A stretch of DNA of 64,000 nt from positions 1 to 64,000 of the forward strand of contig JAEWET010000022.1 in NCBI GenBank assembly GCA_023389195.1, in the 5' to 3' direction. The translations under genes and the position numbers were made by a program. Positions 8,760 to 18,404 of this stretch are shown one piece after another. Source of the DNA: Aliihoeflea sp023389195 (GTDB lineage Bacteria > Pseudomonadota > Alphaproteobacteria > Rhizobiales > Rhizobiaceae). The stretch's first letter is position 1. Each line of letters starts with the position of its first letter. Below the pieces are notes generated by a model that worked only from the letters and a program-made list of their open reading frames with translations, was not told the origin of the DNA and ran no database searches.

Positions 8760-10319
8760 TTACGGCAGGAGATCACGAGGAACTTGAAACGGCCGCCACT
8801 CGGGATTCAGCGGCATATGCAAGCTCTTGGCATTTTCGTGCCAAGAGCAGTATGCCCTTCGATATGCATTCCTGAGTGGGGAAAAGACGCCGGTATTGTC
8901 ATCGATATTGAAAATACCACCTCCCGTTAGCGAAGTTTCCGTCTGAGCCACAAAATTCAGTATGAGGGGGACCTCTATAACGGCTGACTGGCCGAACACT
9001 CTTTCGAGCCGGAACTGATGTTCTCCATCCGCCCCTGCCCGCACCGCGTCGTAATAGCCGATCTTTCCGACAACAGACGACCGGCGGTACATCAATGATG
9101 ACACGTCGCGTCTCGTGTAGTAACCGTTTCGGTTGTTCAGTCCACCCGTGGCAGAACACCTGACATGATGCGAGTAGGCCGCGATCTTATGCGGCTGGGC
9201 CGTCAATACTTCAGCAAGGCGTTCGAGTTTTTGGGGATGAGCCCAATCATCGGAGTCTTGACAGGTGACGAATGTCCCGGATGCCTGCTCGAGCGCAATG
9301 TTCTTGGCAGCGTAGGTTCCAACATTCCTATCAAGTCGAATGAGCCTTGTTCGTGCGTCCGAGTTCGTGATGTGATCGATCATGCGAACCGTATCGTCCG
9401 CGCTAGCATCATCGACGATTAGCAGTTCCAGATTGGTATGGGTTTGCTGAAGGATTGACGAAATAGCATTCTCAATTGTTTCTGAACTATTCCGCGCTGT
9501 CATTAGAACGCTGATCAGCGGCCCGTTGACACTGGCACAACCATCACCTTGAGCGAGATTGGTTGCGCTTATCGGTTCTTCCGAGTTTTTCGCCGCTATC
9601 GGGCAAAGCCCGGTTAGGTACAAAGCCTTGTTGATCGCCGTCAATTGAGCCGGATAATCGTGGTCGTGCCAGTTCAACTGCGATTCCAGCATTTCGACAG
9701 CGACTGATTGCTGCCACGACTTGACGACATGCCCGTGGAGTAACCCTTGCATCCGAGCGGTCTGCGCCAAATCGCCGGATTGCGCGAAATCGTGGGCCAG
9801 CATTAACTGATCATAAAAGCTGAGGTGTTCTATCTCAGGATGTTTTAGTAGGCGATCGGAAACGATTATTGCTTTTTCATGATCATACGATTTCGCATAC
9901 CTATACAGATAGGCGGCGTAATCGACATCGTCGCCGAACTCGTCGATCTCCTTGCACAAAAAGTCCCGTACCAGATCAACCCTTTCGAGATTGGCGATCG
10001 CTTCGAGATACAGACGACGCAGCTTCGAACTTGAGCGCCCTATAGAGATTGCTTTCCGATATGCGCGTATAACAGGCTCAAAATTTCGGCATTGCATGTT
10101 GTTGCTGGCCCGGATCTCCAAAGCGGCAACGTCGTCAATCCCCGTCAGGATCAGGTTAGAGGCTTCAAAATTTCGTAGCTTTGTTTGCACGACGGCTGCC
10201 GCAAGTTTTTTCGTCTGGCGGTCACCGAAGAGACGACGCAGCCCACGCAGGGATATCGAGGCCAGCCGACGCAGTCTCGGAACGACATTTCGATCCGTAC
10301 CAAAGTACTCAAAAGGCAT
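8760..10319 (-). CDS. Family 2 glycosyltransferase with N-terminal helical domain
   Basis: The protein has 519 residues. Residues 268-420 are a GT-A fold GT2 domain: LISVLMTARNSSETI, LLIVDDASADDT, and the metal-binding DSDDW at 355-359. Residues 1-265 are predicted mostly helical with tetratricopeptide-like character; I cannot name the family. The acceptor and donor sugars are unknown. The start is ATG at 10319, whose codon overlaps the TGA of the upstream 2-epimerase gene (TGATG). A longer frame to 10394 would run into that gene. The two genes therefore form an operon reading leftwards. Only 7 bp separate this stop from the stop of the convergent pse operon, leaving no room for a normal terminator. 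Confidence 0.82.
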   Translation of the reverse strand: MPFEYFGTDRNVVPRLRRLASISLRGLRRLFGDRQTKKLAAAVVQTKLRNFEASNLILTGIDDVAALEIRASNNMQCRNFEPVIRAYRKAISIGRSSSKLRRLYLEAIANLERVDLVRDFLCKEIDEFGDDVDYAAYLYRYAKSYDHEKAIIVSDRLLKHPEIEHLSFYDQLMLAHDFAQSGDLAQTARMQGLLHGHVVKSWQQSVAVEMLESQLNWHDHDYPAQLTAINKALYLTGLCPIAAKNSEEPISATNLAQGDGCASVNGPLISVLMTARNSSETIENAISSILQQTHTNLELLIVDDASADDTVRMIDHITNSDARTRLIRLDRNVGTYAAKNIALEQASGTFVTCQDSDDWAHPQKLERLAEVLTAQPHKIAAYSHHVRCSATGGLNNRNGYYTRRDVSSLMYRRSSVVGKIGYYDAVRAGADGEHQFRLERVFGQSAVIEVPLILNFVAQTETSLTGGGIFNIDDNTGVFSPLRNAYRRAYCSWHENAKSLHMPLNPEWRPFQVPRDLLP

Positions 10320-11440
10320 CACCGAAGGCGCTCCTGGTTCCGCCACCAGGTGTTGAATACGTGCGCGCATCGCCATGCGGTCTCGCCGTCCCATAGCGGT
10401 ATCGGTTGCCGCGTCCAGTCTCTTTCAGCAACGCATGAAGCGTGAACAGCAACATCATCAAAACTGACGAGAATATTTGTGCCCAGGATCGTTGTTACCG
10501 GTCGCTCGGTCGTCTCGCGAAGGGTCAAACATGGAGTTCCGACGTAAGTGGTTTCTTCCTGAACGCCTCCGGAGTCCGTGACTACCAGTTCCGCTTGCGA
10601 AATTAGGTTCACAAAGTCTGGATAGGCCATGGGCTCAACGAGGCGGATTTTCGGGTGGCTTTCCATAATTTTGCGTTGTTGGCCTGAAAGTTTGCTGATC
10701 GTCCTGGGATGCACGGGGAACACCACTTTCCTGTCGCGAGCCAGGTCGCATATCGTCTGAACCACGCGTTCTAGGTTTACGGGATCATCGACATTTGAGG
10801 GTCGGTGGAACGTGACGACCGCAAACTTCTTCGGAGTGAGCGCAAAGCGCCTCAAGATTTCGCCGGCTTGACGGAGGGCCAGCACTTCCTTCAAGGAATC
10901 GATCATTATGTTCCCTACGAAGTGAACTTTGTCGCGAGGTTGCCCTTCACCGAATACCAGGTTCTCTGCCGCTGCCTCAGACGGTGCCAACAGGATGTCA
11001 GCAATCGAATCGATCAATATGCGATTCAGTTCTTCTGGCATGCGCCGGTCCGTGCTTCTTAAGCCTGCTTCCAAATGCGCCACCGGACGGAGCGCTCGCT
11101 TAGCAGCTATGGCTGTCCCCAAAGATACATCGACATCGCCTGGGATCACCACGAGATCAGGATCGTCCGCTCGAAGTGCTTCGTCATAGACGCTGATGAT
11201 CGATCCAAGGCGCGTGCCCAAATCGCCCTTCATCAGCGTTAGCCGCGTAACGTCATCGACATTTAGCTGCTTGAATATTCCAGCCCCCATGTTGGCAGTG
11301 TCATGCTGTTCAAGAAAGAATATTCGCGGATCACACCACGCCTGTTGTTTCAGCGTCTTATACAACGGCGCGATTTTCATGACGTTTGGACGAGTTCCGG
11401 CTACCAGATGAATTTTGCAGCGACGCATGGACCATCCCAT
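10319..11440 (-). CDS. wecB: UDP-N-acetylglucosamine 2-epimerase (non-hydrolysing)
   Basis: The protein is up to 373 residues and belongs to the WecB/MnaA family, interconverting UDP-GlcNAc and UDP-ManNAc in the cytoplasm. Support: the N-terminal GTRPNVMKIAPLYK, HLEAGLRS in mid-protein, TFHRPSNVDDP and DSGGVQEE near the C-terminus, all family landmarks. The ATG at 11440 has no clear ribosome site. An in-frame ATG four codons on (11428) has GGGATGG upstream and gives a start closer to homologues, so either may be used. It is co-transcribed with the GT2 gene downstream and suggests a ManNAc residue in the island polysaccharide. Confidence 0.88.
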   Translation of the reverse strand: MGWSMRRCKIHLVAGTRPNVMKIAPLYKTLKQQAWCDPRIFFLEQHDTANMGAGIFKQLNVDDVTRLTLMKGDLGTRLGSIISVYDEALRADDPDLVVIPGDVDVSLGTAIAAKRALRPVAHLEAGLRSTDRRMPEELNRILIDSIADILLAPSEAAAENLVFGEGQPRDKVHFVGNIMIDSLKEVLALRQAGEILRRFALTPKKFAVVTFHRPSNVDDPVNLERVVQTICDLARDRKVVFPVHPRTISKLSGQQRKIMESHPKIRLVEPMAYPDFVNLISQAELVVTDSGGVQEETTYVGTPCLTLRETTERPVTTILGTNILVSFDDVAVHASCVAERDWTRQPIPLWDGETAWRCAHVFNTWWRNQERLR

Positions 11441-11843
11441 TTATACTTAGTCTCATGTTTTAGTATTTATCGACTTCGACACAACGGCTAGTCTTCTACC
11501 CATAAATGAGATTCGTCGAAGCGGCGTACAGCACCTCAGAGTGGACGTCGAATGCTCCGACATCATTCAAATTCGAATGGTGCCGTCAGCAGCGAAACAG
11601 AAGTCGAATACCCTCTATACTGCCAGTCCATCAAGCATCTTGGGACAGGACACTGTAGAAATTCTCGCATGCTGATTGGATCGGCTTAGATAGCCTTGCC
11701 GCCGACCAACGATCTACTCATTCACTTCCTCCGCGATGAACTCAAGATCCTTGTCGGATTAAACACCAACAATCACTTCCTGACGAACTTGCCTATTAGC
11801 GTCCGACACACTAATATATACGCTCCATCCGAAGCCGAGCTCA
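11441..11843. other. Gene-free stretch of 403 bp at the island edge
   Basis: I find no convincing reading frame, RNA gene or repeat on either strand. The sequence is A/T-rich compared with what follows. It lies between the 2-epimerase start and the end of the GT4 gene, both on the - strand, and must hold the promoter of the 2-epimerase operon. A TATAAAT hexamer-like box lies just before that start, but no matching -35 is clear. The stretch coincides with the change from the A/T-richer pse island to the G+C-rich backbone. Confidence 0.5.
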
Positions 11844-13163
11844 CTACGGATGATCGACTCGCGTAAAGTCGTCATGCCTCTTGTCTACGTCGATCCCGTC
11901 TCTGCCAGATATCTTCGCCACAGCCGATGCGCCGGTCAGGCGGTCATACATCTCGACCAGCAGATACTCCTGAGCTTCCCAGTTCAGCCGCTTCATCGCC
12001 ATGCGGGAATTGGCTGCGCAGTTTTCGCGAAGGCTACGATCTTGGACCATGCGTTGCAGGGCCGAAGCGAGGGCATAGGTATCGTCGGAACGTACAAGTA
12101 GGCCGAGCTTGTCGCCCTGTACGATCTTGCGTATCTCCGGAAAATCCGACGCCACGACCGGCAGTCCGGCCATGACATATTCGAACAGCTTGTTGGAATC
12201 GGTTGTGTAGTGGTTGAGGCAGGTGTTCTCGATCGGCTGCACGCCGATATCGGCCGATCGCGTATAATCCGGCAACTGGTCAAGATCGACCTTCGGGATT
12301 AGCTTCACCCGCTCCTCGAGTTTCAATTCGGCGATCACCTTGCGGACGGCGCGTTCCGACTTGCCGCTGCCGACATAAACGACATACGCGCCCGCAACCG
12401 ACGCTGCCGCGACCGCGAGCCGTTCAAGGCCCCGGCCGGACTGGATGCCGCCCTGATAGACGATGATGGGCCAGTCCTCGCGCAGCCCCAGTTCGTCGCG
12501 GATGCGGGTCGAGGGCGCCCAATCCTGCCGGCGCGGCCGGTTCTGGAGAACCATCGGCCGCGGAACCTTGTAGGCGCGGGAGAAGAATTGCGCGCGCGCA
12601 TCCGTGGTGGTGATCGTCGCATCGGCGCGGGGCATCAGATGTTTTTCGATCCAGCCGATGAACTTGCGCTCGCGCGCATAGCCCTCGCGATCGGTGCTGA
12701 TCTCGTGCGCATCATAGACGAGCGCCGCGCGGGTGAAACCGGAGGCGAGCCAGGCGGTAGGGAGGGTATTGAAATCGTGCGCGTGGACTACGTCAGGGCG
12801 CGATGCGACGAGCGCGGCGAGAAGCGCGCTGTGCGTCGTCCCGCGCGTAACGATGCCGGCCGCCAGACGAAGCTTGCTGCGCGACCCCGGCTTGGCGGAG
12901 GTGGTCGAAGCCATAGTTGGCGCAGGATCGCCTGCCGGCTTCGCGGTCAGACCGAGGCGCTGGCGCAGGGTCCAGAACGGGCTGCGCATCACGCGCACGA
13001 CTTTGACCCCGGAACTGAGGGTCTCGCGCCGCTGCGTTTCTCCAGGCGTGTGGAGCGCGAACACCGTCACCTGGTGGCCGGCCGCCTGAAGCGTCTCGGC
13101 TTCCTTCAGCACACGCGCATCGTTGCGAAAATTGTTCCACACGATCATGGAAACTCGAGGCAT
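11844..13163 (-). CDS. Family 4 glycosyltransferase
   Basis: The 439-residue GT-B fold enzyme begins MPRVSMIVWNNFRNDARVLKEAETL. Such proteins transfer a nucleotide-activated sugar to a growing polysaccharide or lipid-linked acceptor. Support: VVHAHDFNTL and YDAHEISTDREGY in the N-terminal half; IIVYQGGIQSGRGLE, PKVDLDQLPDYTRSADIGVQPI, then NKLFEYVMAGLPVVASD, the EX7E-type donor site, in the C-terminal half. The 208 bp to the next upstream - strand gene show no strong signal. Donor sugar unknown. The base composition is typical of the backbone, unlike the genes before 11.8 kb. Confidence 0.87.
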   Translation of the reverse strand: MPRVSMIVWNNFRNDARVLKEAETLQAAGHQVTVFALHTPGETQRRETLSSGVKVVRVMRSPFWTLRQRLGLTAKPAGDPAPTMASTTSAKPGSRSKLRLAAGIVTRGTTHSALLAALVASRPDVVHAHDFNTLPTAWLASGFTRAALVYDAHEISTDREGYARERKFIGWIEKHLMPRADATITTTDARAQFFSRAYKVPRPMVLQNRPRRQDWAPSTRIRDELGLREDWPIIVYQGGIQSGRGLERLAVAAASVAGAYVVYVGSGKSERAVRKVIAELKLEERVKLIPKVDLDQLPDYTRSADIGVQPIENTCLNHYTTDSNKLFEYVMAGLPVVASDFPEIRKIVQGDKLGLLVRSDDTYALASALQRMVQDRSLRENCAANSRMAMKRLNWEAQEYLLVEMYDRLTGASAVAKISGRDGIDVDKRHDDFTRVDHP

Positions 13164-13371
13164 ACCAGACTTTCTCTTGGGCTGATCGCGGCGGCTTTGC
13201 GCGAAGGCATCCCGTCAGCGCCGTTGTAGCATCCTATCGCGAATGGCGTTACGGCCGCCGCATTCGAAACACTGTAGGAGAAAGGCGCGGTTGCGCTTTC
13301 CTCGAGGCATTGCAAATAAGCCATCGGGCTACCGAGGAAAAGAGGCGGAACATGGACACTTGCACCGTATC

Positions 13372-15327
13372 TCACTCGCCCGGGCGCACCGGCGTGAACG
13401 CGCGATCGATACCCGCATCGTCGACGCGGGCCTGCTGCGACGGTGGGGCCGGTAGGTACTCGGGCACGATATGCCGCAGCAGGTCGATGACCCGGCCGGC
13501 ATCCTCCGCTTCGGCGGCTTTCTGCAAATTGTCGAGCGTGCGCTTCATCAATGTGCCGTCGATAATGCGAGGTAGGGCGATGACATAGCCGTCGTCGAGA
13601 TGCGAATCCTTGAGCTCGTTCGGATCGAAAAGCTCCTCATAGAGTTTTTCGCCCTGGCGGGTGCCGATGAAGGCAATTTCGATGTCGATGCCAGGTCGCA
13701 GGCCGGCTAGCTGGATCATCCGCTCTGCCAGATCAAGAATGCGCACCGGCTTACCCATGTCGAGGACCGTGATCGTGCCGCGCTCCGGATCCGTGTCCAG
13801 CGTCTTCGCCGTGGCGTGGAGAACGAGGCGCACCGCTTCGGGGATTGTCATAAAATAGCGGACGATCTGCGGGTGCGTGACGGTCACCGGACCGCCGGTC
13901 AGGATCTGTTCCTGAAAGCGCGGCACGACCGAACCGTTCGATCCCAGGACATTGCCGAACCGCACGGTCTTGAACCGGGTCGTCGCCGACGTCACGTCGA
14001 TCGCCTGGCAGTAGGCCTCGGCAGCCCGCTTCGATGCGCCCATGATATTCGTCGGGTTGACAGCCTTGTCGGTCGAGATCATCACGAAAATGGCGGTGCC
14101 GTGTTTCAGCGCCGCATCGGCCGCGTTGCGCGTACCGATCACGTTGGTCTTGATGCCCTCGATCGGGTTGTCTTCGACAATCGGCACATGCTTCAGCGCG
14201 GCTGCATGGAAGACGATCTGTGGCCGGTGCGCGGCAAAGACGGCGTCGAGCCGCAGGGCGTCGCGCACGCTTACGAGTTGAGTGACAACATCAAGGCGGG
14301 GAAAGCTGTCGCGGATTTCGGTGTCGAGCAGGTAGGTGTTGTGCTCGGAATTGTCGGTCAACACGAGGCGGCGGGGATCGAACTGCGCAATCTGCCGGAC
14401 AAGTTCGGAGCCGATCGACCCTCCAGCGCCGGTCACCAGCACGACCTTGCCGCGAATGAGGTCGGCGACCGAACTGACGTCGGTGACGATCTCGGCCCGG
14501 CCGAGGAGTTCGCGTATCTCGATCGGGCGCGGTTCAAGGACGCCCGTCGGGCCGACATGCGACATTTCCATCTGGTCGGGAATGCGCGTCGTCCTGAGGC
14601 CGGCGGCCGTTGCCCGGTCGACGATTTCGATCAGCCTCTGCCGGTCCGGCCGCGATTCCGCGACGACCAGTTCCGATACGTTAACCCGCTGGCGCTTCAA
14701 ACGGGCGACGACGGCATCGATCTCGTCGAGCCGGCCATAGACGCGCACGCCCTGCATGGACTGCGAGGTGATGCGATCATCGAGTATGCCGACGACTTCG
14801 AACTGGTTGCCGGGTGAGCGCCGCGTCGCACGGATGAACGCATCGGCCTCGGATGTGTAGCCGAGGATCAACACGTAGCGGGTGCCTGCCGCATGCTTGC
14901 GGATACCCCGTCGCAGAAACCCGCCCTCGACCGCCAGGCGATACATGATGCGCGGTCCGGCGAGCCCCGCAAACATCAGGAAGCTGGTCAGAATCAGTAC
15001 GCTTCTGGGCACGTTGCTGCCGCGCGAGACAAGAAACGCCCCAGCCGTGTAGACGACCACGGCAAGGACCGTGGCCTTGCCGAGATTCATCATCTCCGGC
15101 AGCGAAACGAAGCGCCAGGAGCCGCGATGCGTGGCGAAGAGGATGAAGGAGACGGCGCAGATCGCCGTGAACATCAGCGTCTTTTCGGCGATTCCCGGTA
15201 CGGAGGGCACGAATTCGATGCGAAACACGATCCCGTAGGCCGCCAGAAACGCAATGGCCGCGACCGCGCAGTCCAGGAGGAAACTGAGCGGCCTCCACAA
15301 AACCGTTCTGGGCATTGACAGTTTCAT
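13372..15327 (-). CDS. Membrane-bound UDP-GlcNAc 4,6-dehydratase, WbpM/CapD/FlaA1 long type
   Basis: The 651-residue protein has about four N-terminal membrane helices (near 12-34, 48-66, 86-103 and 107-125). A CoA-binding-like Rossmann domain (150-260) follows, then a polysaccharide-synthesis SDR domain (295-600). TGAGGSIG at 299-306 binds NAD(P). The catalytic STDKA is at 418-422. The usual active-site Tyr is Met429 in NIMGASK, as expected for WbpM-type enzymes, in contrast to PseB in this window. The product would be UDP-4-keto-6-deoxy-GlcNAc at the inner face of the membrane, a precursor of QuiNAc, FucNAc or bacillosamine. It is divergent from the SDR gene at 15486, which may reduce the keto sugar. 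Confidence 0.9.
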   Translation of the reverse strand: MKLSMPRTVLWRPLSFLLDCAVAAIAFLAAYGIVFRIEFVPSVPGIAEKTLMFTAICAVSFILFATHRGSWRFVSLPEMMNLGKATVLAVVVYTAGAFLVSRGSNVPRSVLILTSFLMFAGLAGPRIMYRLAVEGGFLRRGIRKHAAGTRYVLILGYTSEADAFIRATRRSPGNQFEVVGILDDRITSQSMQGVRVYGRLDEIDAVVARLKRQRVNVSELVVAESRPDRQRLIEIVDRATAAGLRTTRIPDQMEMSHVGPTGVLEPRPIEIRELLGRAEIVTDVSSVADLIRGKVVLVTGAGGSIGSELVRQIAQFDPRRLVLTDNSEHNTYLLDTEIRDSFPRLDVVTQLVSVRDALRLDAVFAAHRPQIVFHAAALKHVPIVEDNPIEGIKTNVIGTRNAADAALKHGTAIFVMISTDKAVNPTNIMGASKRAAEAYCQAIDVTSATTRFKTVRFGNVLGSNGSVVPRFQEQILTGGPVTVTHPQIVRYFMTIPEAVRLVLHATAKTLDTDPERGTITVLDMGKPVRILDLAERMIQLAGLRPGIDIEIAFIGTRQGEKLYEELFDPNELKDSHLDDGYVIALPRIIDGTLMKRTLDNLQKAAEAEDAGRVIDLLRHIVPEYLPAPPSQQARVDDAGIDRAFTPVRPGE

Positions 15328-15485
15328 ACTCGAACCAATCTAGGTATCGCCCTAAAGGGATGACCAATGAACTGAGCGCCGCGACGATCCAGCAACGCCA
15401 CAGGTTGCATCACCTCGGCGAAGAAGGCGATAAACAATGTTGCAAATCCCGGTCCAATGCGCGTCGAAGTGCGAGAATTCCCCAG

Positions 15486-16427
15486 ATGAAGCGGATCTTG
15501 ATTACCGGCGCCAGCGGAATGATCGGCACCGCGCTACTCGACAATCTGCGGGAGACAGGCGACGCGATCACGGCCGCATCAAGGCATGACGCGCATTTCC
15601 CACCGGGCGTCCGGCATGTCAAGGTCGGGGAGGTCGGCGCCGAAACCGACTGGCGCGACGCTCTCGAGGGTCAGGACGCGCTCGTCCATCTGGCTGCCCT
15701 CCTCCCAAGCCCCGCGCATTCGCCCGACGATTTCGACCGCGTGAATGCGGCCGGTACGGCGCGAATCGTCGAGCAGGCGGAGCGATACGGCATTAAGACC
15801 ATCGTCTTCCTGTCGAGCATCGCCGTCGTGACCGCCAACGCGAACAATCTCACCATCGACGATATGACGCCGCCCAACCCGGCGAACGCCTATGGGCGGT
15901 CCAAGCTCAAGGCGGAAGAAGCCGTCATGCGCTTCGCATCGATCGGCCGGACCGGCATTTGCCTGCGCCCGCCGCTCGTCTACGGGGCGCAATCGCGCGG
16001 CAACTGGCGCGCGATGATGAGGCTGGCCGCATCCGGCCTGCCGCTACCTTTCGGGGCCGTCGACAACCGGCGAACCATGATCAGCGTCGGTAACCTCGTC
16101 AGCGCCATCCGCCACTGCGTTGAAAACGCCGCGCCGGAAAGGAGCGGCGCATATGCAGTTGCCGATTGCGAAAGCGTCAGTCTTACGCAGATGTTTCGCG
16201 ATCTGCGTGCAGGAATGGGGCGGCGGCCCGTGCTCGTGCCCGTCCCGCCTTCCCTGCTGGCCAATCCCCTTCGCCTTGCCGGCAAGGGGCAGATCGCGGA
16301 CAGCTTGTTCGGCGATCTCGAGGTGGACTCAAACCGCTTTCGCCAAGCGTTCGGCTGGTCGCCGCCAGAAAGCGCGCGCGACGCGATCCGCTGCTCCGGC
16401 CGCGAGTTCGCAGCTATTCGACAGTGA
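15486..16427 (+). CDS. NAD-dependent epimerase/dehydratase (WbpV/WreQ-like sugar reductase or epimerase)
   Basis: This 313-residue extended SDR has TGASGMIG at residues 8-15, LSSIAV, and the catalytic pair in AYGRSKLKAE (YxxxK). Such enzymes epimerise or reduce 4-keto nucleotide sugars. Lying head-to-head with a WbpM-type dehydratase, it could reduce UDP-4-keto-6-deoxy-GlcNAc to UDP-QuiNAc or UDP-FucNAc; that is inference from context. The start is ATG 15486. An upstream frame from 15315 has no homologous N-terminal part. The 3' end overlaps the end of glmS on the other strand by 14 bp. Confidence 0.82.
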   Translation: MKRILITGASGMIGTALLDNLRETGDAITAASRHDAHFPPGVRHVKVGEVGAETDWRDALEGQDALVHLAALLPSPAHSPDDFDRVNAAGTARIVEQAERYGIKTIVFLSSIAVVTANANNLTIDDMTPPNPANAYGRSKLKAEEAVMRFASIGRTGICLRPPLVYGAQSRGNWRAMMRLAASGLPLPFGAVDNRRTMISVGNLVSAIRHCVENAAPERSGAYAVADCESVSLTQMFRDLRAGMGRRPVLVPVPPSLLANPLRLAGKGQIADSLFGDLEVDSNRFRQAFGWSPPESARDAIRCSGREFAAIRQ

Positions 16428-18237
16428 CGGACTTGGCCAGGTTGCGCGGCTGGTCGACGTCCGTGCCCTTCAGCACGGCCGTGTGATAGGCGAGCATCTG
16501 CAGCGGCACGGCGAAGACGAGCGGCGCGAGAAGTTCCGGCGCAGTCGGTACCACGATGGTTTCCAGCGTCTCGATGCCGGCCTTTTCGGCACCCTTCTCG
16601 TCGGTAATCAGGATAATCTTGCCGCCCCGCGCCGCCACTTCCTGCATGTTCGACACGGTCTTTTCGAAGACGCGGTCATGCGGTGCGACAACTATCACCG
16701 GCATGTTCTCGTCGATCAGGGCGATCGGACCATGCTTCAGTTCGCCGGCGGCATAGCCTTCGGCGTGAATGTAGGAGATTTCCTTCAGCTTCAGCGCGCC
16801 TTCCACCGCGAGCGGATAGCTGGTGTCGCGACCGAGATAGAGGGCGTGGCGGGTGTGCTGGAGTTCGCGCGCGACCTTCTCGACCTGCTCGACGACCTTG
16901 AGCGCGGAATTGATGTAGCGGGGGGCCTCGGCAAGCTGGCGCACCAGCCGCGCCTCTTCCTCAGCATTGATCGTGCCGCGCTGGACGCCGGCGCGAACGG
17001 CGAGCGAAGCCAGGACGGCCAACTGGCAGGTGAACGCCTTGGTCGATGCGACGCCGATTTCCGGACCCGCGAGCGTCGGGAAGGTCCCGTCGGATTCGCG
17101 CGCGATGGTCGATTCGCGAACATTGACGACCGCGCCGATCTTCATCCCCGCCTGACGGCAATAGCGCAGCGAGGCAAGCGTGTCGGCGGTCTCGCCCGAC
17201 TGCGAGATGAACAGCGCCGCGTCCTTGGCCGCCAGCGGCATTTCGCGGTAGCGGAACTCGGAAGCGATATCGATGTCGACCGGCAGGCGCGCATGGCGCT
17301 CGAACCAGTATTTGCCGACGACGCCGGCAAGGTAGGCGGTGCCGCAGGCCGAAATGGCGAGGCGGTCGATCGACGAAAAGTCAAACGGCGCGGCCATGTC
17401 GCGGGTGCGGCCGGTGGAGAAGTCGAGATAGTGGGCGAGCGTGTGGGAGACGACCTCCGGCTGCTCGAAGATCTCCTTCTCCATGAAGTGGCGGTAGTTG
17501 CCCTTGTCGACGACATAGGCCGCGTTCGCAGCCTGCCTTCTTTCGCGATTGACGGCATTGCCGGCAGCATCGAACACGGCGAAGCTGTCGCGGCGAACCA
17601 CCGTCCAGTCGCCGTCTTCCAGATAGGTGACGGCATTGGTGAAGGGCGACAGCGCGATGGCGTCGGAGCCGAGGAACATTTCGCCCTTGCCGTGACCGAT
17701 CGCCAGAGGGGGGCCGTTGCGGGCGCCGACGATCAAGTCGGCATCGTCGGCGAACATGATGGCGAGCGCGAAGGCGCCCTCCAGCCGCCGGATCGCAGCA
17801 TGGGCAGCCTCGACCGGGCTCGCGCCGTTCTTTACGCCATGCGCGACGAGATGGGCGACGACTTCGGTGTCTGTCTGCGAGGCGAACGAATACCCGTCGC
17901 GCTTCAGTTCCTCGCGAAGTTCGGCGAAATTCTCGATGATGCCGTTATGGACGACCGCGACGCCGCTGGAAAAGTGCGGGTGGGCATTGGTCTCGTTCGG
18001 AACGCCATGCGTTGCCCAACGCGTGTGGCCGATGCCGATCGTGCCGTCGAGCGGGCTGTCCTCGAGCCGGCGCTCGAGGTTCACGAGCTTGCCCTCCGCG
18101 CGCCGGCGATCGAGCCCGACATCCGACAGCGTCGCCACACCGGCTGAATCATAGCCGCGATATTCGAGCCGCTTGAGCGCGTCCACGATCAGGGGGGCGA
18201 CAGGGCGTGTGCCCACGATGCCAACGATACCGCACAT
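16414..18237 (-). CDS. glmS: Glutamine--fructose-6-phosphate aminotransferase (isomerizing), GlmS
   Basis: The 607-residue protein makes glucosamine-6-phosphate from fructose-6-phosphate and glutamine, the entry step to UDP-GlcNAc. MCGIVGIVG at the start exposes the nucleophilic Cys of the class II glutaminase domain after Met removal (1-220). Two SIS sugar-isomerase domains follow (about 280-410 and 450-590), with ISACGTAYLAG and SQSGETADT. The C-terminal DQPRNLAKSVTVE is the conserved fructose-6-phosphate-binding tail. Length is normal. The UDP-GlcNAc supplied feeds both dehydratases and the 2-epimerase in this window. I see no glmS ribozyme in the 167 bp upstream. Confidence 0.97.
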   Translation of the reverse strand: MCGIVGIVGTRPVAPLIVDALKRLEYRGYDSAGVATLSDVGLDRRRAEGKLVNLERRLEDSPLDGTIGIGHTRWATHGVPNETNAHPHFSSGVAVVHNGIIENFAELREELKRDGYSFASQTDTEVVAHLVAHGVKNGASPVEAAHAAIRRLEGAFALAIMFADDADLIVGARNGPPLAIGHGKGEMFLGSDAIALSPFTNAVTYLEDGDWTVVRRDSFAVFDAAGNAVNRERRQAANAAYVVDKGNYRHFMEKEIFEQPEVVSHTLAHYLDFSTGRTRDMAAPFDFSSIDRLAISACGTAYLAGVVGKYWFERHARLPVDIDIASEFRYREMPLAAKDAALFISQSGETADTLASLRYCRQAGMKIGAVVNVRESTIARESDGTFPTLAGPEIGVASTKAFTCQLAVLASLAVRAGVQRGTINAEEEARLVRQLAEAPRYINSALKVVEQVEKVARELQHTRHALYLGRDTSYPLAVEGALKLKEISYIHAEGYAAGELKHGPIALIDENMPVIVVAPHDRVFEKTVSNMQEVAARGGKIILITDEKGAEKAGIETLETIVVPTAPELLAPLVFAVPLQMLAYHTAVLKGTDVDQPRNLAKSVTVE

Positions 18238-18404
18238 ATCAGGACCTCATCGGGAGAGTACCGCTTCGCATGGCGGCAACCATTTCGGTTAAAGATGGAT
18301 CGCGACGTCGAAAGCCAATTCGGGACCGCGCAGACTGAAGTTTCGGCGGCAATAGCATTGCGGTTTTGATGCCGCAAGGCTGGCGCCCCGGTGCGTCAGG
18401 CCCA

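Noticed and set aside
16120..18147. A 675-codon + strand frame antisense to glmS
   Set aside because: glmS on the - strand is complete and well conserved; the + strand frame shows no domain.
18238..18404. Possible glmS ribozyme or riboswitch upstream of glmS
   Set aside because: No glmS ribozyme core is apparent, and that ribozyme is essentially a Gram-positive feature.
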